From the NCBI RefSeq assembly GCF_001522545.3, contig NC_031769.1:25752100-25816099 (forward strand): a stretch of 64,000 bases of DNA. Direction: 5' to 3'. The stretch comes from Parus major. Lineage: Eukaryota > Chordata > Aves > Passeriformes > Paridae. A program made the position numbers and the translations under genes. Numbering within the stretch: the stretch's first letter is position 1; each line of letters opens with the position of its first letter. Under the pieces are notes generated by a model. It searched no databases. It saw only the letters and a list, made by a program, of their open reading frames with translations, and was not told the origin of the DNA. Shown here piece after piece: positions 1 through 12,436 of this stretch.

Positions 1-3000
1 TGAGTTCTCAAGGAGGACGAGGACAGCACAGAAAAGGAGAATGAATTATTTCATTCACTGTTCTGTTTAGAGTGGCTTATGACAATCTAGATCCCATCCT
101 CTGTGTGGGATGAATTATTTTGGCTTTTGGTGCCACCATTTAAACTTTTAGAAAGAACTGATGGATTGAGTATCAATATCTCCATAACTAGACATTTTTT
201 TTGTGAAGAAATCAACGTGAAAAAGGCCAGAATATGAGATGTGGTTTGTAATTTATCTACTGAATATCCACTTTGCACTGGAAAAGATGCAAGGTTGCAA
301 AAACAGTTACAGATTAAAAGATTTCATGGGAAAATTTAGGGAACTGCAGGCTTGTAAGCCTGAAGCATCTAATGAGTAAATTAGTTGAAACTACAGTAAA
401 TAATAGGTTCAGTAGACACTTCACATAGTGATAAAGGATCAGATGGCTTTTCTAGAGGGAAAACAAATTTATTAATTTACAAGAGTTCATTGAAAAATCA
501 AAAATCACATGATAGACTATTTGGTTTTACTGATATTCAGGAACTTTAACATGTTTCTTAGCAACGAATCTTAACCAGCCATGAGCAAAAGCAGTGCTCC
601 AAGGGATTAACAAAATACAGGAGAGGGGATTTTCATTTGCTTTGGAGAAAGGAGGATATTAGAGGAATCCCAAGAGAGATGCTCTGGATCAAGTTGTATT
701 AACTACAGATATAAGTGATCTGAAAAAAGGAAAAAATAGGTGAATGACAAATTTGTTAATAACTCAGTTTCTTCAGGTTTATAACACCAGTTTCAAATAT
801 TAAAATCTTGTGCATGTCTGAGTGCCAATATGGAAGAAAATTTATTTATTGAATGCAGAACAATCACCCTGAAGCAAAACAGAATACTGAACATGTGTGA
901 ATTATGGTGGACTTCATCTTCCTTGTTGCTAAACACATCTTAGAGTGCATCTGAACTGTTTTTCCAAACAAAGAAATATGTATTACCGTTAATAAAGGAA
1001 AATACGGACACTGGAACAGAAACCCTTAAACCCAAGAAATTAGTGATGAACTGCTAGCATGAATATTATACTATTTCAGTCAATCCCTTCTCAAAAGCAG
1101 TATAATTGAATTTGATACCTTAAAAGTACATATAATCTGTATATTTATAGTCATTGAATGACCTCTGCTTGGGAAGTGATGAAGCAAATTAGAAATCAAC
1201 TTGAAAGGAGACATGACAAAGTGAGGTATTTGATAAAATACTTGTCATGAAATCCTTAATGAATTTTCAAATATTTTATCAAAGAATTTTGCATGCCAAA
1301 AATATAATTATATTAAGGGAAACTAGAACTAGTCATGGACTATTAGAGGCAGTCATCAAGATGCTCTTATGAACCTTGGAAAATGGGTGGGTTTATCAAA
1401 GGGATTAACCTTTTTACGCATAATTTCTCTACAGGAAGTATTACTATCCTCTCTTCAAGTGTCAGTTTGGGCTAAAAAAAGACTATTTTGATTTAAAATG
1501 GCTGTTTGTGTGCCTTTTTTGAGTATGGAAAGGTATAAATATTTTCACAGTCATTGAACGGTTTAGCTGTTTTTATTAAAATGTCTTAGAAATTATTCTC
1601 TTTTTGAGACACAGTACAGTTATACATATATGATGGCAGAAACTAGCTGAGGTTTGTGTTTGTTATTATACCTCACATATTTCTGATTTAGAAACAGTTG
1701 AGTGTGATCTCCATGATGGATTGGTTGCCAAATACACACACATGAACAACAATAGATCACAGATGATGAGCATCAAATGCAGGCATAGTATATAATACTG
1801 GTTCTTCAATAATTTATGATACAGAATAAAATAAAAGTCGTTCAAACTCATAGCTAAGTCTATATTGAATTTTTTTCCTAGAAATGACACAGTGTGAAAC
1901 AATTCTGACACTGGGTCAGGTGTCCAGAAATCCTTTCAGTCTTCTTGTCCTGTTGAAAATGAGATCAGGAGAGATATCATAGCCTTTTTACCCAGGTGTT
2001 AACAAAATTTTAATGAAAACATGCTAAAATGTCTCCTGGTGCCAGTGAATAACAGTGCTCATTACACTCCCTGGAATATTTCAGTTAGACTTCATAAAAT
2101 GCTTCGCAAACATAGGCAGAATTTATCTAGAAGAGATAAAGTTACTGTGACTTTAACAGAATACGATATAATCTGCTTTCTGATCTTGTCTCCTCGAATG
2201 GCAATGCATTCAGAGGGTTAATGGAGAGTTATGTAATATAGTCATATAAAATATGAACATCGGTTCTGCTGATGGCACCAATACAAGCTTTCTTAGCTTT
2301 TTCACACTGAAAATGTAAAATGACTATTAAAGTGTAATGGCACAGAACATCTTGTTTAAAAAAAGAAAAAGCCCTTTACAGTATTCTTGTTTATAGATGA
2401 TATTTATTGCCTTTGTATTCTTATGGTTGCTTCTAAGTCAATTGAAATGCAAGTGCTAATGAAACCTCTACCATAACACATTCATTCTTTTTTACACCAA
2501 ATGAGTCTACTACAAGATGTAAATGACTTACATATATCTGCTTCTCAGGTTTTATTGTTTTAGGTTAATTTATTCACTGTAATATTCTTAATGAAAGTAA
2601 TGACTCTTCCAGTAGTTTGTATATTCATATATTGCAATTTTATTAAATCATGCTGTGAAAGTTCACACTGGCTGCTTCAAACATTCCTGAAGTTTCATGC
2701 TATACTTAATAAATAAATGTAATCTTCTAGCAGATTATCAGCATAGTATATTTTGTTGTCCTTTGCTCATCCTAATTTGTTCACACCAGGGTATATCTAA
2801 TGTACAGTGGTGCTCTTACAGACAGGGTTGTAACATTCCTATGCATTTTATTAACACATCTCATTGTAAACACAGATAAAAATCCTCAAAGTAAAGACAG
2901 CTTAACATATATGATTATTTTTAAATGTACTTTATTGTTAGGGAGGTTTAGTATAAATTTTCTGTTCCAGATTTGAAAAAAAAATAAAATTATATCAGCT

Positions 3001-5929
3001 TCTATATTGGCTTTTACTTTAAATGCTCAAAATTATTTTTTTCAGGGGAAATTAAGAAATAAAAAAAAATAAATCTGGTGACTAGCACCCTTTCACCTGC
3101 TTTACACAACTGTAAAATTCTGACTAAAAACAACAGGTAATCTAAACTATTGGATAATACATTGATCACTTGACTACTTGACCAAAATCTCCTAGAATTC
3201 TTTTATTATGCAAACAGCATTTGTTTTGCATTTGTTTTATTATTAAGCTTGTCACTTCATCAGTACTGGCAGCTCTCACTTCTTAAAACATTGTTCAAAC
3301 ACAAGTTACAAAACATCAGGCATCTAAGAAGAAAGAATTAGTAGGAACAGTGTGCAGAATAAAAACCTGATCATCAAAAAGCTTAAGTGAGCTTAAGAGA
3401 GTTAAGTGAACTTCTGGTATCAATAAACCCTTTTCAAAACACTGGACTCCATTTAAGCCCAGGACAACCTATTTTAACAGAAAATTGAGTGTTGAGATAT
3501 GAGCTTACTACCTGCACCAGAGTTCTAAGACAATATTACCAAATAATATGAATATCTTCCATGTGATGTCATGAATCATATATAACTCACAAAATTATGC
3601 TCTCTTATTTAAAACAGCATCACAATTATTCTCTGCTCCTTTCCAATATGTAAGTTCTCAGGTTTTGTTCATATAAAAATAGGCAAAAAAATGTTAAAAG
3701 AATGGTTAAAAATGCAAAAAATCCTTAATTAACTCACTGAATGTTATCCTTTTAACAAGTAGTTGTTAATTTTCACTGCACATTCTTCTCTCGCTTACTC
3801 TACAAGTAAAACAGAAACCATTTCATGGAAGTAGTAAATGAGAGCATTACTCACAGATATAAGTCCTTCTGTGTAATTGTCTAAGCACTGCAAACAGCCT
3901 TCACCTTCCATCCCATCCTATCCCAGTATGAAATTGAAGGGTGATGATGTTTACAATCACTTGGATAGTGTAAATTATATTTCGAAGTAATAAACTTCTA
4001 AAATAAAACATGTATTTCTGACTGTAGTGACCAAAATGTGCCCTGCCATGAATGTTAAATTTTGTTATATTGCTTTTTTTTTTGTGAGATCCTTCACATG
4101 GTACAAGTGTCCACAGCATTGGAAGGAAATTTTCACAGATGGCTTAGCAATTAGACAAAAACCATTTTGTTTTTTTGCTCTTGATTCTTTTTCTGTTTTT
4201 TTTTTTTCCACTGATCTGAGATTCTCTTACAGGTTTCAGATTAATAGTCAAATCCATAAAAAAAAAATCATAAACGTTTGTTGCTACCTAACTTCTTGGT
4301 GCCAGTCTCCAAAGCAAAATCTACATGGATCTTTCCGCAGGGATCGGAGAAGTTAGCATAGTCTATATTATCTCTATGTGCACTTAAAATATCTTTTAAA
4401 TGACAAGATAAACATTAATTATTTCTTGCTGTGTAGGTGAATGGTTGTGACACTGCAAATCTGAAATGACACAATTCTAAATTATTTCCTTCTCCTAAAA
4501 GTCCAAATATAGAGAACTTGCTTTCCCATTTTATCATGGGATAAAAATATAAAAAAATATAATGGGATAAAAATATAAATGGTATCAATGTCATTTATAG
4601 TGGTCTGATACTTATATTATTATGTATCAATGAAGCATAACATATTTCCAGTCATGGAAGTTTAATCAGCTGGATTATCCATGAAAAATAACAAAAAATA
4701 TGGGCAAAAATTCAGATCCTACTGAAATCCATGGGAATGTCTCCGATATCTTCAGGGGACTTTGGATTCAGCTGTCAGAGGTGGGTGAAGGATATGGTTT
4801 TACTCTGAAATAGTAAAAAATATAATTTGGCCACAATCCTGTTAGAAATCTTGGATTGTCTGGTGAGTGTGCTTTCTTCTGAGATACAACTTCAAAACAT
4901 TTTGAAACATGGAGCTGTTCACTTTTTAGAAAGAATACCTGCAATGTAATTTGGAGCTGTCTCCATGTAAAATCAGCTTCCTGAATAGCCTAGGATAAAC
5001 AATTTCAGATTTTCAGTGTAACTGCTAGAAACTGCCTATTTTTCCATCCCTTCAACAAAAGAACAATCAATGCAGAACAACATTCTCTCTAAATGTTCAA
5101 ATTATCTGAAAAATATTTGTGTGGGAAGTTCTCTCAAAAGAATTATTTAGCACATTATTTAGCACACCTTTGCTACTTTGCTGCTAATTTACTCTTCTAT
5201 TTTCCACTTTAATTTATTTCATAATATTAGTAGTAGTTTGATAGGAATTGCTGTCTACATCTGTGTTTGTGTAATATATTATGGGCACCTCTTCTAAACT
5301 TAGGGTTTGTCTCTAAAGTTCTTCATCAAAAAGTGTGATTTGGTTCTGGACATTGGAGCTCTGCTGCCTTACAGTCAGTGATTACATCTTAGTGTCTGGG
5401 ACAGCTGGATGCCTGTCAGTGCCTGCAAACCTAAGCTTGAGTTACTAAAGTTTAGGAATCCAAAACCCACTGAAATCCTGTCACAAAAGTACCATCAGAA
5501 ATCTCTGCTTTAAGTATCAAAGATATATATATATGGAGAACAGCCTAGTGGAAAAAACACCAAACTAGCCATGCTTCCCAAAGTGCTGGAATACATACAA
5601 AACCAGAATATTTCTGAGATAGAATGAGGAATGTTTTGATGAGAGTCATATTCTATTTGGAACAGATATGTATACTTTCTAAATACTTATACTGAATTTT
5701 TCATCTTCATAAGTACTTTGCTGATGTTAATTAATCCTCACAATGAGGTGACTGATAAATTAAGGTGGATGAAGAATTCACAACAATTCATTTATCTAGG
5801 AAATACAGTTCTTTTCCTTAGTGTGATCAAGAACTGACAGGAGTTTTACTCACTTATTTGTACTTCATAACAATTGAATTAAAATTTTTTGCAAATGCAA
5901 TTCAGTCAATGGAATTATTTAATGTGGTT
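1..5929. other. Unique AT-rich non-coding DNA, no gene seen
   Basis: No coding exon, RNA gene or recognisable transposon is visible. Open frames are all below about 110 codons, overlap on both strands and show no familiar domain. The only local structure is a 16-base direct repeat at 4536-4551 and 4562-4577 (period 26), short A and T runs, and a small TA run near 5523-5534. Very old, diverged repeats could be present that I cannot recognise by eye. Confidence 0.6.
4536..4577. repeat. Short direct repeat, 16 bases with period 26
   Basis: The 16-mer ATGGGATAAAAATATA occurs at 4536-4551 and again at 4562-4577, separated by an AT-only linker. This looks like a small local duplication in AT-rich DNA and has no evident function. 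Confidence 0.6.
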
Positions 5930-6490
5930 GGGTTTGATGTAGAAGCTTCAGGAGGTTAACTGTCCAATTTGCATTGCTCTCGAACCAGCAACACTCCTGG
6001 GCTCCCCATGCACATCTTGTACATGCCTTGTCCCAAGTAGTGAACAAAGACTTAGCTACGTACCAGGTTGGTTTGGGGGAATAAAATTGTAATTTTCAAC
6101 TGGATTGGAGCAGTGACAAACTTCCAGTTTGTCTTGGATGTGAAGGATTGGGAAACTTTCACCGAGAAGACATCATGGTGCGCAGTTCACTTTCAGTCAA
6201 TATACAGTAAGCAGCACCCAATTTAATAACTCCCAGATTTAACACTCATGAAAATAGTATGGCAGTAGCTGGTATTCAATATTTGTACCCTCATCATTAA
6301 GATGAGCTGCCCATGTTACATTGACCTGCAGTTCCTGCTACAGCTGCTGGTTAAATGTTGTGGACTGCAGCTCCAGACTGTTACACGCAGCATGAGAGCC
6401 CCAGCTGACAGCAACCTACGTAATTTACAGCTGCTGGCTCTGCTTTGAGTCAACCTATTCCTGCTTGCTTGGCACTACCATTTTAAAAGT
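5930..6490. other. Candidate conserved non-coding block
   Basis: This stretch has a mixed base composition, few homopolymer runs, some retained CpGs (for example near 5980, 6058, 6181 and 6387) and homeodomain-type AT cores beside balanced sequence. That texture is common in vertebrate conserved non-coding elements. This is only an impression from composition. No transposon or coding signal is seen, and only a multi-species alignment could decide. Confidence 0.2.
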
Positions 6491-7088
6491 TAATGTCAGA
6501 AAAAGAAACAAGGAGGTAGCACACTGCTGACAGAACAAAAAAAATTATTTTTTCTAGCACTTTAAACAGCAGGCGAGTTATATATGGAGTAAAGTAGGAA
6601 GGGAACATGCCAGCTCATAAATTTGTCATGAGAACTTCTGTGCTCCTTGCCACAAGATTACACTCTGGGCAATGGGAATATTGCAGTGGAACCTGTAGAA
6701 ATATTGTAATACTATCAGATTTTGCTAAAGAAAGCATTTCATCATTTAAGGAAGAATTCTCCATTCATAAGTGAAGAAAAAGATACCTCCCTGTACAAGT
6801 GCACCTTCCGTAATAGCCAAATATAAAATTTCCATTATGAGAAGCAAGTGTGCTTGAGAGCAGAAAATGAATACAGACAGGAAAATGTTGTGGTTTCTCC
6901 ACAGCACTGAAGTAAATTAATTGCAAAAGTAAAGTGAAAATACAGGAATACTAGCAAGTCTTGGCCATCTTTCTTAGGTGCCCATGTTAAAGGTCCACTC
7001 AATAGAAAGAAACAGGCACCTTTAAGGGAAATATTGTGTACTGCCAGCAGAGATTAATGCCATTTATTTCTTTTTGCTTACCCTACAG

Positions 7089-7132
7089 AGACCTCAGGTT
7101 GACCAGGTTCCTCAGTTAGGTGATTCTCTTGG
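7089..7132 (+). other. Exon-like unit with good splice signals, possible lncRNA or cryptic exon
   Basis: A pyrimidine-rich stretch ending CTTACCCTACAG at 7077-7088 resembles a 3' splice site. Forty-four bases later, TTGG followed by GTAAGAGG at 7129-7140 resembles a strong 5' splice site. Only one of the three plus-strand frames is open across the interval, and its 14-residue product is not recognisable. Chance pairs of splice-like signals are common over 64 kb, so this is a weak candidate that would need RNA evidence. Confidence 0.12.
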
Positions 7133-7699
7133 GTAAGAGGTGAGAGTGTAGAAATCCTCCCTCTGACAGCTTTGATTTGCCCAGAGCTGCCAGGAAGATT
7201 TGTCTGGAGAATTTGTCCTGCTGCACCCAGACAGTGCTGCTGGAACAGGGAGCTTCTCTGTGCCCTCTTCTCTGCATACTCCTCACAATAGTAATAACAA
7301 TAATAAAAGCCCCAAATAAGAACAGCCATCAAATACTTCTATTTTTTTTCTACTTTTTGCAAAAATGCTTTAATAATTGTACTTAAATATTTGAAATTCA
7401 AAATACGTCCTTTGAAATATTTTCCTTAAATGGAATTCAAAGCTTCTAACTAGCTTTGATTTCTCTCTTATATAGTTTAAAGTGATTGTAAACATGACAT
7501 ATACTTGGTTATCTTTAAATGTACTTTTCCAGTGTTAGAACAAAAACAAGCTTTCAGGCTGAAGTCAGACTGACCCTGGCTTTACTCTACAGTTGAAAGA
7601 AGGGTTTAAACCTAGTCCAGTTCCAGTCATGGAAAATGGAAAACAATTAAATGTTTCCTAATTGCATTATCTCCCATTTTTGAAGTTAATAAAAGCATA
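7133..7699. other. Non-coding stretch, nothing recognised
   Basis: The first 140 bases are somewhat GC-richer than their surroundings and give overlapping short open frames on both strands (84 codons minus, 69 codons plus). This is typical of a chance frame and no domain is recognisable. The rest is AT-rich unique sequence. Confidence 0.5.
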
Positions 7700-8240
7700 A
7701 TCTATTTGTACTTGCCATCTGCCTTAGGAGACAGCAGAAGATAATGAAAATATTTTACTATCTATTTTCAAATTATAAGCTGTTGTTTCCAAAGAAAGTC
7801 AAACCCCATGTATATTATCACTTTATTGTTCTCCAGGGACTGCAGTCACTATAGTGATTGTAATTACATGGCTTCATTAACTTTCTACATTCTACCTGTT
7901 ATGGGGGTTTCACATTAAGAAAATTTGCATATACAGGAAATGAATACCGTTTGCAAGAAGCTAATGTCATTAAACATTTAAGCAGTCTCAAGTAAACAAG
8001 GAATTTTCGCTAGAATATCCTTTTAAGTGTGCATTTAAAACCAATGCAGTCACAATTGTCACTTTAAAGAAAAACATACAAAAAACATTTAAAGTAAACA
8101 ACAGCCAGCTTAAGAAAACTGTTTTAAAACTGGAAATAATTCAATTACTATCACAATCATTACAATGCATAATCAGGTGTAATATCCTCCTGTCAGATTA
8201 ATATTAACTCATGGTTAAGAGAGTGTATGTGTACTTATGA
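7700..8240. other. Candidate conserved non-coding block rich in homeodomain-type cores
   Basis: The block contains an ATTTGCAT-like octamer core (AATTTGCATAT, about 7922-7932), several TAAT/ATTA cores and a small palindrome-like CACTATAGTG at 7847-7856. It lacks simple repeats and transposon matches. Clusters of this kind are frequent in vertebrate developmental enhancers. The regulatory role is an inference from motif texture only. Confidence 0.25.
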
Positions 8241-8438
8241 TATACTCTAACCAGTGACCTATATTTTAATAGCACAACCCAATGATGACTTTAATTTTCC
8301 ATCCAGTAATTGCTTAATTTTTGCAGTCAATGGATTATTCACAAAAACCCCTTGATTTTTATTGAAATATTTTACTTTTATAAGAAGCAAAGAAAGACTT
8401 GTTAAGAATAAAAATTTAAGCCTGTGCTGTAGCCGTAG

Positions 8439-9501
8439 TGTCATGGGTTGACCCTGGCCAGATGACAGGCACCCACCAAAGCTGCTCACTCACTCCCCTT
8501 CACAGCTGTCAAGAGGAGAGAAAATACAAGGAAAGGTTTGTGGGTTGAGATAAGGACCAGGAGAGAGATCCCTCATTAAATACCAACAATGACAGAACAG
8601 GCTCAACTTAGAGACATAAAGTGAATTTATTACTAACAAAATCAGAGCAGGATAATGAGAAGTAAAATAAGTCCTTAAAAACACCTTCCCCCCCACCCCT
8701 CCCTCCTTCCATCTGTACCCCATGACCAGCAGTGCAGGGGAACAGGGAATGGGGTTATGGTCAGTTCCTCACCCGTGGCTTCTCCCGCTGCTCTGGGAGA
8801 GGAGTCATTCCCCTGCTGCACCGTGGGGTGACACAGAGACAGTTCCATGTGAACCTCTCCTATGTGAGCTCATCTCACGAGCTACAGCTCCCTGTGACCT
8901 GCTGCAAGGTGAGTCCATCCCGTGGGGAACAGTCCTCCCCAGACTGCTGCACATGGGTCACTCTGCCATGGCTGCAGGCCAGCCTGGGAGCAGGGCCCCT
9001 CTCTCCATGGGTCTCCCACAGGGTCACAGCCTCCCCTCAAGCACCCACCCACTCTGCTGTGGGCTCCTCTCCAGGGGCTGCAGATGGATCTCCACATGCC
9101 CGTGGCTGTCCCTGGGCTGCAGGGACACAGCTGCCTCACCATGGTCTCACCATGGGCTGCAGGGGAACCCCAGCTCTGGCACCTGGAGCAGCTCCTGCCT
9201 CTCCTGCCACTGACCTGGGTGTCTGCAGGGCTGTTCTTCTCACATGTTCTCACCTCCTCCTCTTTGCTGGCTGGAATGAAAACTGTGCCACAACCTTTGT
9301 TTTGATTTCTTCTTAAATCTGTTATCACAAAGGCATTACCACCATTTCTAATCAGCCCAGCCATGGCCAGCAGCATGTCTTTCTTCAGAACCACCAGAGA
9401 TTGGCTCTGCTGGATGTTGTGGAAGCCTCTAGTAGCTTTTCACAGAAGTCACCTCTCTGGCCTCCCCGCTGCCAAAAACTAGGCCATGCAACCCCAAAAC
9501 A
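8439..9501 (-). mobile_element. Near-complete solo LTR of an endogenous retrovirus
   Basis: The element runs from TGTCATGGGTTGACCC at 8439 to a mirrored TG...CA end at 9501, so its own 5' end is at 9501 and it reads on the minus strand. It is far more GC-rich than its surroundings. In element orientation it has a TATA-like ATTTAAG near 9311-9320 and a polyadenylation signal AATAAA (plus-strand TTTATT at 8626-8631). The middle is a series of diverged GC-rich segments built on words such as CTGCAG, GGGCTGCAG and CCATGG. The flanks show an imperfect 5-bp duplication, CGTAG at 8434-8438 against AGTAG at 9502-9506, which fits a five-base integrator such as ERVL, though the class is not certain. 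I recognise the end sequences as a family widespread in birds. There is no second LTR or internal viral region beside it, so recombination to a solo LTR is inferred. The frames of 127-194 codons on both strands inside it are composition artefacts. Confidence 0.85.
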
Positions 9502-9506
9502 AGTAG

Positions 9507-12383
9507 GAACACAGATGTTTGATAATCTGTCAATTTCATTTCATGAGCTTGATGCAAGCTCACCAATGCCAAAGGATGTGGGGTTATTTTTCTCTTTGCT
9601 CAAGCCAGTTTATACTGAGAATACATAGCTGTAGACTTCAGTAAATACAAAATTTTAGAAGCTTTTTTGTTTTGAAGCCTTTTGTCTTGTCCAAAACTCT
9701 TATTGGAGCATTATGCTTTAGTACAATGCCCTATGTGTGCCTACCTCTTTTAATAAATCCAAACTGATTTTTATTTAATCTCATTTTGTCTTGTGCTTCT
9801 AATACTCCTACCATAGATCTCTCCTTTGTCTTGACTGTGATATTCATACTTCTGAGATACTAGCAAATACCAGTGGTGCGCAGGAATTATTGTTTCCTTT
9901 AGGAAGCTTCCAGGTCTATGCCATTTGTGGGGACAATTCTTTTAATGCAAGTAATTTTCTTATACAATGTAGTGGAGCATAAAATGTATAACTGCCTTTT
10001 GTAGATTCTACTTTAAGGAATTCAGAGGTTCCAAACTGAAGAATGGACATTCTAGTACCTAATTTATAGGAGCTTAAGTTCTTTATTGGTTCTCATTCTT
10101 CACACTTTCTCCTTAGTATCTGTTTGAATTAGACTTTATCTTTAAACTTCTTTCCATTTCTAATTTTCAGTAAAGCAAAAATACCACAAAACCATGTGTT
10201 TTTTGCCCTGGGCTATTATCGGGTTTATATTTGTTCAGCACTTTGAGCTCCTCTGTTGAAAAATGCTGTAAAAGCACAAAGCACAATAAACTGGACTTCA
10301 TCGTGCTGATATGAGGATGTAAAAGAAGTATCAGAATGTCTACCAAGTTCCCTATTGTACTAGTTCTAAGTGCAATATCTCTCTTCTGCTTACTCTGAAT
10401 ACAAGGATTATATTAAACTGGTAACCATCCAGCCATTTTGACAGCAGGAACACAAAAAAGAAGTAGACCAAAATATTAAGAAGGGGTTTTAGGAATCTAC
10501 TCTTGCTGCATGAAGTACTATTCACACAGTTAACTAAGGCCATAGATTTTGGGAAAATTTCCTGATCAGCTTTAGTAGGAAATTCAGCACATAAATTCTC
10601 CTGTGGTTGTTCCAGTTAAACTGTCTTATTTTGCAGGGAGACAAATGAGAAGCACTCACACAAGCCTTGTGTAGCTGAGAGTGGTAGAGTTTTGTACAGT
10701 GCAGTTGGTGTGTGCTGTAAATCCCTCCAGTCTGGCTGTGCAGCACTTGGTTGTGTGCTCTCTCTCTCTTTCTCTGGATGCCTTTCCATTGCAGGCAGAG
10801 ATGTGCTTGAAAAAGGGAAGAGTTTTTCTTCTCTCACCTCCAATGGTGTCATGAGCTCTGTGGGAAGAGAGTGAGAGGGAAAAGTGAGATGCTAATGACT
10901 CAGGAACTACAGTGTGAAGGGGTTTATGGGTGAGGGAAGTCCCCAGTATTCAAGTCCTTCTTCCAGAGTACAGCAGAGAACCCTCCGTAATCTCTGTGTG
11001 TTGAGGTTTTCTTGCCTTTTCTCCTCAGGATTGTCAGTTATTTCTCATTTATGAGCTCATTTTCTTGGTATGACCCAAAGAGTTGTTGTTTTTTTTTTTT
11101 TCTTTCCATTTAATGTCATCAAATACTTTTTCCCTGATTGACCTGACTTTCTTCCAATAAGGAGATTGATCTTATTTGCAACAGTTGATGTCGATGGCTT
11201 CTCTTATACTTACAAAATGTCCTTGCCTTTTTCAATATATTCTTCAAAGTACCTGATGTATAGAAGTGACTTTCCAATTCCATACTACAAGTACTCAGAC
11301 ACTGTTTGAAACATATTGGTTTCCTAGATTGCAAGTATTGATCTTACTATGTTATGGAATCTTATGGTAAAAAACCTTTCTTCTCTCAGCCACCTAATTT
11401 TATCCCCTACATCTTACTTTGCTTTACTTAGTTCCTGACATAGGAACAATTTTTTTTTTATTTTTTTTTTCCTCATTCTCAGCAGTTATACTTCCTTTCC
11501 TTTAACAGCTGTTCTTAAGGAATTTCACTGTCGTATAGTTATTTGTGAGCTAGACCATCTTACTCTCTTGGTACCTGCTGTCTTTACTTGAAGCCTCTAA
11601 ACCAGTAATTGGTAACAAGTTTCTCTCAGTGGGTTTTACACACAGCTGCAAGGCAGAAAATAAACAGTTCTTTCAAGTTTACACTCTTAGGGTTACAGCT
11701 GTATACTAATGACTTCCCCAGCTTGCTAATGCAATTTTTAAAGAGATATCATCCTTTTGCTTTAACAGATTTCTAATAGCTTTACCACAGTTTAGGCATT
11801 ACCTTGTAATGAAAGCGGTGAGAACATGACATCAGAACAATTTCCTTCCTAATTAAAGTATCTTTCCTAATTAAGCTAGTCACTGGTGTGTAAGTCCATA
11901 GCTTTTAATCAAAAAACAATTCACATCCCAAAAGTTTTTAAACTTATTATAATTTCTTTCAAAATTGTGGTAGGAATGCTCAATACATTTTCAGTCCTAA
12001 TTATTCTAACACTTAAATAAAAAATAAATTGTAGGAAAAAAAATATAGTGTGAATTAGGATTGTTCAGAATTTTCATGTTATTCAAGAAGAAATATTCAA
12101 GTACGTGTAACAGGTGGAATATTTTTGCTTTTACAAAAAAATTAATGAACATATAGTGAATAAAAACAAAGAAAAAAAATCAAAATGCAGTCTTTAGCTA
12201 AAGTGTCCTGTTCTTTTCCTCTTAAGTCTTTGACAAAAAAATGCCCAAAGAAACAGTGTTTCTTAGAAAGTCAGAGGAGGTTAAAATAAATGTTTATTCA
12301 GCTAGTCCAATCTTAATAAGCTAGGTCATGACCTAATACACAAAAGGATGTATGTTTTGCTGAAAATACAATATATATATAAG

Positions 12384-12386
<3 letters not shown>
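9507..12386. other. Unique non-coding DNA, nothing recognised
   Basis: AT-rich sequence with pyrimidine runs at about 11087-11101 and 11450-11472 and a short TA run at 12371-12380. Frames near 10616-10874 overlap on both strands and look random. No transposon end, exon or RNA gene is recognisable. Confidence 0.55.

Positions 12387-12431
<45 letters not shown>
12387..12431. repeat. TG dinucleotide microsatellite, about 22 copies
   Basis: An uninterrupted TG run spans these bases and is preceded by a short AT run at 12371-12380. Perfect arrays of this length are usually polymorphic. The Val-Cys and Thr-His frames read through it are artefacts. Confidence 0.97.

Positions 12432-12436
<5 letters not shown>

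Noticed and set aside
8722..9394. Overlapping frames of 127-194 codons on both strands
   Set aside because: They lie inside a GC-rich LTR, overlap in several frames and encode no recognisable protein.
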